Position numbers and translations under genes: made by a program
Part shown: positions 36,534-45,404 of the stretch, piece after piece
Position numbering within the stretch: the first letter of the stretch is position 1
Layout: every line of letters begins with the position of its first letter
DNA from: Lachnospiraceae bacterium
GTDB lineage: Bacteria; Bacillota; Clostridia; Lachnospirales; Lachnospiraceae
NCBI GenBank assembly: GCA_024682835.1
Contig: JAIKYU010000059.1
Coordinates: forward strand, 27,897-91,896
DNA: 64,000 bases
Direction of reading: 5' to 3'
The notes under the pieces: generated by a model
The model's input: the letters and a program-made list of their open reading frames with translations, nothing else
What the model was told of the DNA's origin: nothing
The model's database searches: none

Positions 36534-39293
36534 ATGAATTACTCCAGAATGGGAATACGCGCACAGCAGCGTCAGATTGCCGCCTCCAGCGGGAAATGGG
36601 GCATGAAGCTCTGGGTTCTGATCCAGGGGGCCGTGTTGCTCTCGCTGATTGCCGCCATTCTATTGTCCATGAGTGGCGGAATGGGTGTATTGACCGGCAT
36701 CATCAACACCTCCCCGGAGATCGGCATGATTGATGTGACCCCCTCCGGCTTTTCCACCTTTGTCTATGACACGGAGGGCAATCAGACCGCCAAGCTGGTT
36801 TCCACGGACTCCAACCGGATCCCGGTGACGCTGGACATGGTGCCGATCGATCTGCAGCATGCTTTTGTCGCTATCGAGGATTCCCGCTTCTATGACCATC
36901 GCGGCATCGACATTCAGGGTATCATCCGCGCAGGTGTCGTCGGCATTCGAAACGGCCTGCATTTCACGGAGGGTGCTTCGACCATTACCCAGCAGCTGTT
37001 GAAAAACAACGTCTTTACCAGCTGGACCACGGAGGGTGAGACGGAAAGCCGGATCATGGGTCTCAACATTGCCAGTCTGCGGCGTAAAATTCAGGAACAA
37101 TACCTCGCGGTACAGCTTGAGAAAACCATGAGCAAGGACGATATTCTGATCAACTATCTCAACACCATCAACCTCGGTCAGAATACGCTCGGTGTACAGG
37201 CCGCCTCCCTGCGATATTTCAACAAGCCGGTGAGCTCCCTGAATCTGTCCGAATGCGCCGTGATCGCTTCCATCACGCAGAACCCGAGCGCCTTAAATCC
37301 CATCACCCATCCGGACAAAAATGCGAAGCGCCGTGAAAAGGTACTCAACGACATGTGCGATCAGGGATATATCACCAAGGAGGAAAAAGACCGGGCGCTG
37401 GCGGACGATGTCTATGCGCGCATCCAGACAACAAACGAAACAGCCGTCGACGATACCATCAATTCCTACTTTGTGGACGCGCTGGTGGAGGATGTGCTTG
37501 ATGACCTGATCAATGCAGGCTACAATGAAACCCAGGCCTATTCCCTTCTGTACAGCGGCGGTCTGAAGATCTATTCCACACAGAATCCGAAGATCCAGAA
37601 GATCATGGACGACGCCTTCCAGAATGAGGACAACTTCCCGAGCAACACCAAATGGGATCTCGACTTTGCACTCACCATCACAAAGGCAAACGGCGAACTG
37701 GAAAACCACAGTGCCGAGATGCTGAAAGCGTATTTCAAGGGGATCAACTCTTCCTTCAATATGTTGTTCTCCTCTCAAGACGACGCTTACGACGCAGTCC
37801 GGCAGTATGAGGAGGCTGTTCTGGAACCGGGAGATGAGATTCTGAAGGAAAATGTCCGTCTCACTCCCGAGCCACAGGTTTCCATGACCGTTCTTGACCA
37901 ATACACCGGGCAGGTGGCCGCTATGGCCGGCGGACGCGGCACCAAGGATGCCAGCCGCACCTTCAACCGGGCGACGGACGCATACCGCCAGCCCGGATCC
38001 ACCTTTAAGGTCATCGCCGCCTATGCACCGGCTCTGGACAGTGCCGGTCTGACCTTGGCAACGGTATACAACGATGCGCCCTTCTGCTACGACAACGGCA
38101 AACCGGTGCGCAACTGGTACAGCTCCGGTTACCGCGGAATCTGTTCCTTCCGTCAGGGAATCGAATCCTCCCTGAATATCATTGCCGTCAAAACCATTAC
38201 AGCCATCTCCCCGCAGCTCGGCTTCGAATACTGTCAGGATTTCGGCTTCACAACCCTCACGGAGGGCATCCAGATCGGAGATGAAATCTACGGCGATGTA
38301 AACCAGACGCTGGCTCTCGGCGGCCTGACCTTCGGTGTCAAAAACATCGAGCTGACCGCTGCCTATGCCACCATCGCCAACGGCGGCGAATACATCAAGC
38401 CAAAGCTCTACACGCGGGTGGTCGATCATGACGGCAACATCATTCTGGACAACAGCGCACCGAATTCCCACCGCGTGCTGAAGGAAACCACGGCCTTTCT
38501 CCTGACCAGCGCTCTCAAGGACGTTGTCTCGGGCGCACAGGGCACCGGAGGACGGGTCAATTTCGGTACAACCGCCATCGCCGGTAAAACCGGAACCACC
38601 ACAGCCAACAACGACGTCTGGTTCGCGGGTTTCACCGATTACTACACCGCGGCCACCTGGGCCGGCTATGATAACAACAACGCAAAACTGACCGGCGACG
38701 AAGCCAACCTTGCCAAAACGCTCTGGCGCGCTGTGATGAGCCAGATCCATGAAGGGCTGGAATACCGGGATTTCGCGCGGCCGGAAGGCATCGTCGAAGC
38801 CACGGTATGCTCTCAGTCCGGCAAACTGCCCATCCCGGGTCTGTGTGACGGATGTCTTAAAACCGAGTATTTCGCCGAAGGCACCATTCCCACAGAGACC
38901 TGCAACGTCCATTATCAGGGAACCATCTGCCGTCTGGACGGAAGACCCGCCACAGAAATGTGCCCGTTCAAGGAGGACGGCGTCTTCACGCTGCCGCTCA
39001 CGGAGCCGCAGGCACTGGCGAGAGGATCCGCGCTCGCTGCCGGAATTGAGCCCGATGCAGTCGTCTCTACGGCAACGACCACCGATGAAAACGGCAACGT
39101 CATCAGTGTGGAGACTCACTGTCAGCATGATGAAGCGTTCTTTGAACAGCCCAACGCCGCCGAAATTATAGCAGCGCAGCAGGCGCAGCTTGACGCGGCA
39201 GCAGCCGCCGCAGCCCAGGCAGCCGCCGAAGCAGCCGCAGCTGCTGCTCCGCCGCCCGAAACGCCGGCGCCGGCACCGGAAGAAGGAGGATAA
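36534..39293 (+). CDS. Class A penicillin-binding protein (transglycosylase/transpeptidase)
   Basis: AFVAIEDSRFYDHRGIDIQGI...GASTITQQLLKNN (GT51); RQPGSTFKVIAAYAPAL, KTGTT (transpeptidase); Ala/Pro-rich tail. Start could be ATG 36498 or 36534. Confidence 0.93.
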   Translation: MNYSRMGIRAQQRQIAASSGKWGMKLWVLIQGAVLLSLIAAILLSMSGGMGVLTGIINTSPEIGMIDVTPSGFSTFVYDTEGNQTAKLVSTDSNRIPVTLDMVPIDLQHAFVAIEDSRFYDHRGIDIQGIIRAGVVGIRNGLHFTEGASTITQQLLKNNVFTSWTTEGETESRIMGLNIASLRRKIQEQYLAVQLEKTMSKDDILINYLNTINLGQNTLGVQAASLRYFNKPVSSLNLSECAVIASITQNPSALNPITHPDKNAKRREKVLNDMCDQGYITKEEKDRALADDVYARIQTTNETAVDDTINSYFVDALVEDVLDDLINAGYNETQAYSLLYSGGLKIYSTQNPKIQKIMDDAFQNEDNFPSNTKWDLDFALTITKANGELENHSAEMLKAYFKGINSSFNMLFSSQDDAYDAVRQYEEAVLEPGDEILKENVRLTPEPQVSMTVLDQYTGQVAAMAGGRGTKDASRTFNRATDAYRQPGSTFKVIAAYAPALDSAGLTLATVYNDAPFCYDNGKPVRNWYSSGYRGICSFRQGIESSLNIIAVKTITAISPQLGFEYCQDFGFTTLTEGIQIGDEIYGDVNQTLALGGLTFGVKNIELTAAYATIANGGEYIKPKLYTRVVDHDGNIILDNSAPNSHRVLKETTAFLLTSALKDVVSGAQGTGGRVNFGTTAIAGKTGTTTANNDVWFAGFTDYYTAATWAGYDNNNAKLTGDEANLAKTLWRAVMSQIHEGLEYRDFARPEGIVEATVCSQSGKLPIPGLCDGCLKTEYFAEGTIPTETCNVHYQGTICRLDGRPATEMCPFKEDGVFTLPLTEPQALARGSALAAGIEPDAVVSTATTTDENGNVISVETHCQHDEAFFEQPNAAEIIAAQQAQLDAAAAAAAQAAAEAAAAAAPPPETPAPAPEEGG

Positions 39294-39902
39294 ATGAGTT
39301 ATTCTTTTTTTGCAACCGTCTCCCGGATGAAATACATCGACCGTTGGGCGCTGATGCGCAACGCCAGGGAAGAAAACCTCAGCGAACACTCGCTGGAGGT
39401 GGCCATGATCGCACATGCGCTCTGCATAATAGGTAACAAGCGTTATGGTAAATCGCTGAACGCGGAAAAAGCCGCTTTGATCGGACTCTATCACGACGCT
39501 TCCGAAATAATAACTGGCGATATGCCAACTCCCGTCAAATACAGAACCAGCGCTCTGCGGCGCGCTTATAAAGAGGTGGAGGGCGTCGCGGAGGATCAGC
39601 TTTTGCGCATGCTCCCGGAGGATCTGCGCGACGCATTTGCCGGCATCTTTTCAAGCGACGAGCAGGATGTGGAGGAGCAGTATCTCCGTCGTCTCGTCAA
39701 AGCAGCAGACAAATTTTCGGCGCTCATTAAATGCATGGAGGAAAAGGAGGCCGGAAACCTCGAATTCCGCACGGCAGAGCTCTCCACACGAGAATCCATT
39801 GAAAAAATGAGCCGGGAGCTGCCCGAGGTACGGGATTTCCTGATCGAATTCCTTCCCTCCTACGGCAACACGCTGGATGAACTGATCGGAAAGGATGATT
39901 AA
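39294..39902 (+). CDS. YfbR-like 5'-nucleotidase (HD domain)
   Basis: EENLSEHSLEVAMIAHAL...GLYHDASEIITGDMPTPVKY. Confidence 0.92.
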   Translation: MSYSFFATVSRMKYIDRWALMRNAREENLSEHSLEVAMIAHALCIIGNKRYGKSLNAEKAALIGLYHDASEIITGDMPTPVKYRTSALRRAYKEVEGVAEDQLLRMLPEDLRDAFAGIFSSDEQDVEEQYLRRLVKAADKFSALIKCMEEKEAGNLEFRTAELSTRESIEKMSRELPEVRDFLIEFLPSYGNTLDELIGKDD

Positions 39903-39915
39903 AAAGGAGTTACGC

Positions 39916-40743
39916 ATGATGAAAATCGGATTCATTGGTATGGGAAATATGGCTCAGGCCCTGTGCGAGGGATTCCTTCAATCAGGATCCATTGACTCGA
40001 AAGATGTGTACGCCTACGCCCCCCATCAGGACAAGCTTCAAGCCAATGCACGGCGAATCGGCTTTACGCCGGTCGCATCCGCAACAGAGCTCGCGAAAGC
40101 CGCCGACATGCTCTTCGTGGCCTGCAAGCCTTATCAGATCGAAGCCGTGCTCTCAGGGATCGGCGACGCGCTGGCGAATAAGGCACTCATCTCTGTTGCC
40201 GCAGGATGGACCCTTGAAAAATATGAGCTTCTGCTCGCGAAGCTGTCCGACCCGGCAAAGGACGAGGGCGAGCTTCTGCTGGATTCGGTCCGCGTGCAGT
40301 GCGTCATGCCCAATACCCCCGCCATGGTGCGCGAAGGCGTTTTTCTGGTCGAGACGGATCACAGCCTTCGGCCTGAAGAGCGGGAGTTCCTGTTTTCGCT
40401 TCTCACTCCGCTGGGACTCGTCCACGAGCTTCCAGGGCATCTTCTCGCCATCGGCACAGCTGTCACGGGATGCTCTCCGGCCTTTGTGGATCTGCTCATT
40501 GAAGCGTACGCGGATGCCGCCGTCAGGTATGGTATTCCGCGCGCAGATGCCTATCCGCTGATCTCTCAGGCTGTGCTTGGCGCGGCCAAACTTCAGCTGG
40601 TAACCGGCAAACATCCCGGTGAACTGAAGGACAACGTCTGCTCTCCCTCCGGCACCACGATCCGGGGTGTTCAGGCGCTCGAGGAGCACGGCTTCCGTGC
40701 CGCCTGCATGGCCAGCGTGGATTCTGTCATGAATCCGTCCTGA
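39916..40743 (+). CDS. proC: Pyrroline-5-carboxylate reductase
   Basis: MKIGFIGMGNMAQALCEGFL...MPNTPAMVREGVFL...ELKDNVCSPSGTTIRGVQALEEHGFRAACMASV. Confidence 0.95.
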   Translation: MMKIGFIGMGNMAQALCEGFLQSGSIDSKDVYAYAPHQDKLQANARRIGFTPVASATELAKAADMLFVACKPYQIEAVLSGIGDALANKALISVAAGWTLEKYELLLAKLSDPAKDEGELLLDSVRVQCVMPNTPAMVREGVFLVETDHSLRPEEREFLFSLLTPLGLVHELPGHLLAIGTAVTGCSPAFVDLLIEAYADAAVRYGIPRADAYPLISQAVLGAAKLQLVTGKHPGELKDNVCSPSGTTIRGVQALEEHGFRAACMASVDSVMNPS

Positions 40744-40791
40744 TCCCATCTGTCCGTTCTTAAGAATACAAAGAATACAAGAATGTAAAAC

Positions 40792-40828
40792 AGCAGGCAG
40801 TATTTGATACCGCCTGCTATTTTATTAC
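40792..40828. terminator. Terminator between proC and the K+ channel, possibly bidirectional
   Basis: AGCAGGC-A-GTAT-TTG-ATAC-C-GCCTGCT followed by ATTTTATTA; AT-rich on the other flank too. Confidence 0.75.
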
Positions 40829-40875
40829 CCGCAGAAAGCGTTCCTATATTAACTATCGATCGTTATCGTATTTGT

Positions 40876-42108
40876 TCAAAACTCAAGCCGGTCATGCAAA
40901 GCCGCTTCTCCGACGGAATACAGGAACACCTTGTCATTCTCCCGCAGGATCAGTCCACCCTTTGGAATCATGGTTCGCGTCCCGCGCTTGATCATAACAA
41001 TAAATGACTTCCTCGAGAGATCGAGATCCTTAATGGCAGATCCATTCCAGGGATGATTCTGCTTCAAAATGATTTCCTTGATATTGACCGGCTTATCATT
41101 CTTTACAGATTCCGCCCCAAGAATGACTGTATCGGTCATTCTCAGTGTCAGATCTCCTCTGGGAATCATCGTCTGCTGCCCTCTCTGAACGACGGCGATC
41201 AACACGCCATGCGGAAGCTGTAGTTCTTGGATAGCCTTATCACACCACGAATCGCCTTTCTTTAATCCTATTTTAATAAATTTGACGTCTTCTTCTTCGG
41301 CGATTTCCCCGATCCGTTTCAGCCTGGTGTACTGTTCCACGAATCCGGCAGAAATAATACCGGTCGGAATCGCCACCACCCCGACCCCCAGGAAGGAAAT
41401 CACAATGCCAAAAAAACGTCCCATCGGTGTCACCGGATAGATGTCCCCATAACCGACCGTAAGAAGTGTCGAAACAGACCACCAGATTCCGGAAAACGCA
41501 TTGGAGAAAACCTCCGGCTGCGCATCATGCTCAAGGGAATACATACACAGGCTGGAGGCAAGCATCAATACCGCCAGAATGAAAACGGAGGACAGAAGCT
41601 GCTGCTTTTTTCCTACGATAACTTCCGTGATTACATTCAGTGAATCATAGTAGGCATTGATACGAAACAGACGAAAGATCCGGGCAACACGGAACATCCG
41701 GAACACAACCGCTCCCGCAGGGAAGAATACAGGCAGGTAATAGGGCATAAAGGAGAGCAGATCAATGATACCGGCCAGCGAAAAGAAATACAAAATGACC
41801 GCTCGCTTCTCACTTACATCCGGATACAGGAAGCCCGCGGTCAGCATACGCAGCACCCAGTCCACCGCAAAGAAGAGAACCGTTACGGCCTCAATTACAC
41901 GCAAAACCGCGCCGCAGGCAGCCTGCGCCTGGTCAAACGTCAGTGCGACGCTCACAACGAGATTGACCAGCAAAAAAGCAGTACTGGCAATATCATAGCC
42001 CTGATTCAGCCGGTCATTGATCACGCCTGTGGAAACCATGGCAAACAGGCGCCCTCGCAGCTTTGTCCACCGAAGCTGCAGCTGTTCCGCTTTCTTCCGT
42101 CTGCTCAC
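40876..42108 (-). CDS. Six-TM potassium channel with C-terminal tandem TrkA-C (RCK_C)-like domains
   Basis: S4-like RMFRVARIFRLFRINAYYD; selectivity filter WWSVSTLLTVGYGDIYPVTPMGR; two TrkA-C-like units (MIPRGDLTLRMTDTVIL, MIPKGGLILRENDKVFL). Confidence 0.87.
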   Translation of the reverse strand: MSRRKKAEQLQLRWTKLRGRLFAMVSTGVINDRLNQGYDIASTAFLLVNLVVSVALTFDQAQAACGAVLRVIEAVTVLFFAVDWVLRMLTAGFLYPDVSEKRAVILYFFSLAGIIDLLSFMPYYLPVFFPAGAVVFRMFRVARIFRLFRINAYYDSLNVITEVIVGKKQQLLSSVFILAVLMLASSLCMYSLEHDAQPEVFSNAFSGIWWSVSTLLTVGYGDIYPVTPMGRFFGIVISFLGVGVVAIPTGIISAGFVEQYTRLKRIGEIAEEEDVKFIKIGLKKGDSWCDKAIQELQLPHGVLIAVVQRGQQTMIPRGDLTLRMTDTVILGAESVKNDKPVNIKEIILKQNHPWNGSAIKDLDLSRKSFIVMIKRGTRTMIPKGGLILRENDKVFLYSVGEAALHDRLEF

Positions 42109-42121
42109 GAAACGCTCCGTT

Positions 42122-42991
42122 TCATCGACCGAGGATTGCTGAGAAACTTTCCAGGATACCGGCTGCTATCTCCGGCTTATTCATCGAATACACGTGGATG
42201 TGATTCACCCCGTTGGCAATCAGATCCACGATCTGCTCTGCGGCATAGATGATTCCGGCCTGCTGCATCCTGCGCGGATCATCGCCGAAACGATCCACCA
42301 TGGTGCGGAACCGCTGCGGTATCGTCGCCCCCGACAGCGCCACGCTTCTCGCCACCTGCCTGGCGTTGGTGATCGGCATGATCCCCGGAAGCACCGGAAC
42401 CGTAATCCCCGCCTCCCGGATGCGGTAAAGGAAATTGTACAGCACATTATTGTCAAAAAACATCTGTGTCGTCAAAAACGAGCAGCCGGTTTCCACCTTT
42501 TCCTTCAGATGCGCGATATCCTCCGACTGTCTTTCGCACTCCACATGACCCTCGGGATAACAGGCACCGCCGACGCAGAAAGCATCCCCGCCGAATTCAC
42601 GAATATCCCGGATCAGATCGACCGCATACAGGTAATCCTCGCTCCTTCGTCCGTCTTTCGGGATATCACCGCGCAGAGCCATGATATTTTCTATTCCGCG
42701 CCTTTTATAATCCTGCAGCATCCCGCGCACATCCTCTCTGGACGCTGCCACGCAGGTCATATGAGCGAGCACGGCCACCCCGTGCTGCGTCTGGAGGCGC
42801 TCCGCCAGTTCAGCCGTGTTGGCCGCCGTGTTACCGGCAGCGCCATAGGTCACACTCATAAAGTGCGGCTTGAGGGCCGCTATTTCACCCGCTGCCTTCT
42901 CCACGCTTTCAAAGAGCGCATCCGTTTTCGGCGGAAACACCTCAAACGACAACGTCACCTCGTTTTGTTTCAAAATATCCGAAATTTTCAT
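42122..42991 (-). CDS. metF: 5,10-methylenetetrahydrofolate reductase
   Basis: VTLSFEVFPPKTDALFESVEKAAGEIAALKPHFMSVTYGAAG...HMTCVAASREDV...NIMALRGDIPKDG...TGCSFLTTQMFFDN. Confidence 0.95.
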   Translation of the reverse strand: MKISDILKQNEVTLSFEVFPPKTDALFESVEKAAGEIAALKPHFMSVTYGAAGNTAANTAELAERLQTQHGVAVLAHMTCVAASREDVRGMLQDYKRRGIENIMALRGDIPKDGRRSEDYLYAVDLIRDIREFGGDAFCVGGACYPEGHVECERQSEDIAHLKEKVETGCSFLTTQMFFDNNVLYNFLYRIREAGITVPVLPGIMPITNARQVARSVALSGATIPQRFRTMVDRFGDDPRRMQQAGIIYAAEQIVDLIANGVNHIHVYSMNKPEIAAGILESFSAILGR

Positions 42992-43019
42992 ATTCCCGGT
43001 AACTCCTCCATTAACGAAA

Positions 43020-43043
43020 AACCCACGGCAAAAGCCGTGGGTT
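43020..43043 (-). terminator. Rho-independent terminator downstream of the SCP2-like gene
   Basis: AACCCACGGC-AAAA-GCCGTGGGTT; minus-strand TTTTCGTT follows. Confidence 0.75.
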
Positions 43044-43089
43044 CATCAATCATACCGTCAATATACGCAACCTGCCCGCAGAGTCGCTA

Positions 43090-43560
43090 TCACTTCACAG
43101 CGGGTTTCTTCGCCGCAGGCTTTTTGGCAGCAGTGTTTTTCACGGCAGGCTTTTTGGCAACGGTCTTTTTCACTGCCGGCTTCTTGGCAGCGGTTTTCTT
43201 CGTTGCGGTTGCTTCCTTCTGCACCGTTTTCTTCGCGGCGGCCTTCACCAGACCGGAAAGGATCTCCGATTTTTCCAGATCTCCCTCCGCATACACCTTG
43301 CCGGTGAGATTGGCATTGACAATATCCGTCTTGCCGCTCGTGATCTCAAGCAGTGCCTCCGCACTGCCGACGACCTTGATGTCGTGCTCATAATACTCAT
43401 ACGGTTCTACATTGATCTTGCCATCAGCGACCTCGACATAAAATGCACCTTCTCCTTCGCCGGTGATATCGAACTGAACCGCCAGATGATCCTCTGCTTT
43501 CGCGGGACGGCTTGACTGGTAATTCTTCTTTACCTTCGCGACAATTTCTTCATACGTCAT
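43090..43560 (-). CDS. SCP2-like domain protein with Lys/Ala/Pro-rich histone-H1-like tail
   Basis: 156 aa; N-terminal SCP2-like fold sequence; C-terminal KKTAAKKPAVKKTVAKKPAVKNTAAKKPAAKKPAVK. Confidence 0.8.
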   Translation of the reverse strand: MTYEEIVAKVKKNYQSSRPAKAEDHLAVQFDITGEGEGAFYVEVADGKINVEPYEYYEHDIKVVGSAEALLEITSGKTDIVNANLTGKVYAEGDLEKSEILSGLVKAAAKKTVQKEATATKKTAAKKPAVKKTVAKKPAVKNTAAKKPAAKKPAVK

Positions 43561-43608
43561 AATAACTTCCCCTTTCTACATCCAAAGCCCCGTATTCGGT
43601 TTCAAAAA

Positions 43609-43681
43609 AGCTGGCATCGGGAATCGGACCCGAGACCTCCGCACTACCAATGCGACGCACTACCGACTGTGCTATGCCAGC
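43609..43681 (-). tRNA. tRNA-Thr (anticodon GGT)
   Basis: Gene-sense GCTGGCA TA GCAC AGTCGGTA GTGC G TCGCA TTGGTAG TGCGG AGGTC TCGGG TCCGATT CCCGA TGCCAGC T: all four stems pair. T-loop is TCCGATT, not TTCGATT. No encoded CCA; T6 follows. Confidence 0.87.
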
Positions 43682-43717
43682 TTATTGTTGACGCGTCCGC
43701 GCCAAACCGACGCGCCT

Positions 43718-43746
43718 ATTCTACCACTCCTGAAAGCGTATGTCAA
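43718..43746 (-). promoter_or_regulatory. Sigma-A-type promoter of tRNA-Thr (and possibly the SCP2 gene)
   Basis: Gene-sense TTGACA (43746-43741), 17 bp, TAGAAT (43723-43718), just after the rho stop. Confidence 0.7.
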
Positions 43747-45192
43747 TTAAAACCGCACCATTCCCTTGAGAATCATATTGACAAATTCAGGATTTGTTCT
43801 GGTACGCGAAAACAGATTGATGATCTGATCGACTGCTTCATCACCCTTCATCCCGTTAAAGCCCTTGCGCATGATATTCACCGCGTCCTGCTCGGGTCTG
43901 GCCAGCAGCAGATCCTCGCGCCTCGTACCGGATTTCGGAATGTTGATTGCCGGGAAAACGCGGCGCTCCTGCAGCTTCCTGTCGAGGATCATCTCCATAT
44001 TTCCGGTGCCCTTGAATTCCTCATAGACGACGTCATCCATCTTGGAACCCGTCTCAATCAGCGCCGTAGCCAGGATGGTCAGGCTTCCCCCTTCACGCAT
44101 GTTGCGCGCCGCGCCGAAAAAGCGCTTGGGCATATGAAGAGCGGCGGGATCCAGTCCACCGGAGAGCGTTCTGCCAGACGGTGTGACCACCAGATTGTAC
44201 GCACGCGTCAAACGCGTAATGCTGTCCAGCAGAATCATGACGTCTCTTCCGTGCTCAACCAGCCGCTTGGCGCGCTCAATCACCATCTCGGAGACGCGGC
44301 GGTGATGCTCCGGCGTCTCGTCAAATGTGGAATAAATCACCTCGACATTAGGTCCCTCGATGGTCTCCTTGATGTCCGTCACTTCCTCGGGGCGCTCATC
44401 GATCAACAGGATGATCATATGAATATCCGGATTATTCACCTTGACCGACTTGGCAACATCCTTAAGAAGCGTCGTTTTTCCGGCCTTCGGAGGAGAGACA
44501 ATCATGCCGCGCTGTCCCTTTCCCACCGGACAGATCAGATCCATGATCCGCATCGCCACGGACGCGCCCGGCCTCTCCAGACGGAGCTTCTCCTCAGGAA
44601 AAATCGGCGTCATATCCTCAAAGCTGCGTCTCCGCGACGCGTCCTCCGGACGGTATCCGTTGACGGATTTGACGAAGAGCAGGGCGCTGAATTTCTCTCC
44701 CTGCGTCTTGACGCGCGTGTTACCCACCAGGATATCCCCTGTTTTGAGATTGAAACGACGGATCTGACTCGGCGCTACGTAGACATCGTTCTCACCCGGA
44801 AGGTAATTGGCGCTTCGGATAAACCCGTATCCGTCCGGCATGACCTCAAGGATGCCGTTGGCCTCCAGCCCGCTGTCCAGCTCGCTCTTTTCGGCAGGAG
44901 GTGTGCTGCCGCCCTGTGCTTCCTCGGCCGTGGCTGCCGTCTGTGTGGCCGCGCTGCCGCCTGATGTCTCCGCTGTGCGCGTCGCCGCTTTCGGGGTGCT
45001 GTTATCCCTGGGCTTCTCATGCGCCGGCTCTGCGGGAGCTTCCGATGCGGCCTTTTTTTCTTCTTCCTTCAACAGTGCATTGATGACGTCGGCTTTTTTC
45101 ATCGTGGAGACGCCTTTGATACCGCATGATTTAGCCATCTCCTTGAGCTGGGAAAGCTGAAGTGACTCCAGTTTCTCTTTCAGGTTCGTCAT
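43747..45192 (-). CDS. rho: Transcription termination factor Rho with extended low-complexity N-terminal region
   Basis: [81 protein letters not shown]. Confidence 0.97.
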   Translation of the reverse strand: MTNLKEKLESLQLSQLKEMAKSCGIKGVSTMKKADVINALLKEEEKKAASEAPAEPAHEKPRDNSTPKAATRTAETSGGSAATQTAATAEEAQGGSTPPAEKSELDSGLEANGILEVMPDGYGFIRSANYLPGENDVYVAPSQIRRFNLKTGDILVGNTRVKTQGEKFSALLFVKSVNGYRPEDASRRRSFEDMTPIFPEEKLRLERPGASVAMRIMDLICPVGKGQRGMIVSPPKAGKTTLLKDVAKSVKVNNPDIHMIILLIDERPEEVTDIKETIEGPNVEVIYSTFDETPEHHRRVSEMVIERAKRLVEHGRDVMILLDSITRLTRAYNLVVTPSGRTLSGGLDPAALHMPKRFFGAARNMREGGSLTILATALIETGSKMDDVVYEEFKGTGNMEMILDRKLQERRVFPAINIPKSGTRREDLLLARPEQDAVNIMRKGFNGMKGDEAVDQIINLFSRTRTNPEFVNMILKGMVRF

Positions 45193-45404
45193 ATGTTTCC
45201 TTTCTGCAATTGTTTCGATATCAGCCTTTCGGTTTTCTCTCTTTGGGTAAGGAACGAACGGCACGCACGCCGTGAGAATTTTTCCAACGTGATTATACAA
45301 CGGGATCACACAAATTGCAACTGGTTCGGTCAGGCATTCCAAAGTGCCTTTCAGGTGCTTCCAGCGTCCCCTCCTGCATCAGCCGGGGCTGTACCCTCTT
45401 CCTT

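Noticed and set aside
37293-39494. 733-aa ORF antisense to the class A PBP gene
   Set aside because: Mirror-frame artefact: Cys/Gly-rich low-complexity translation, no RBS or known domain, and fully overlaps a well-supported CDS.
40807-40830. GATACCGCCTGCTATTTTATTA as another copy of the dispersed motif
   Set aside because: Resembles the motif but is explained as the descending arm and U tract of the proC terminator hairpin.
42194-43393. 399-aa plus-strand ORF over metF and the SCP2 gene
   Set aside because: Antisense to metF and to the AKKP repeat; its Phe/Ala repeats are the reverse complement of the KKPA repeat.
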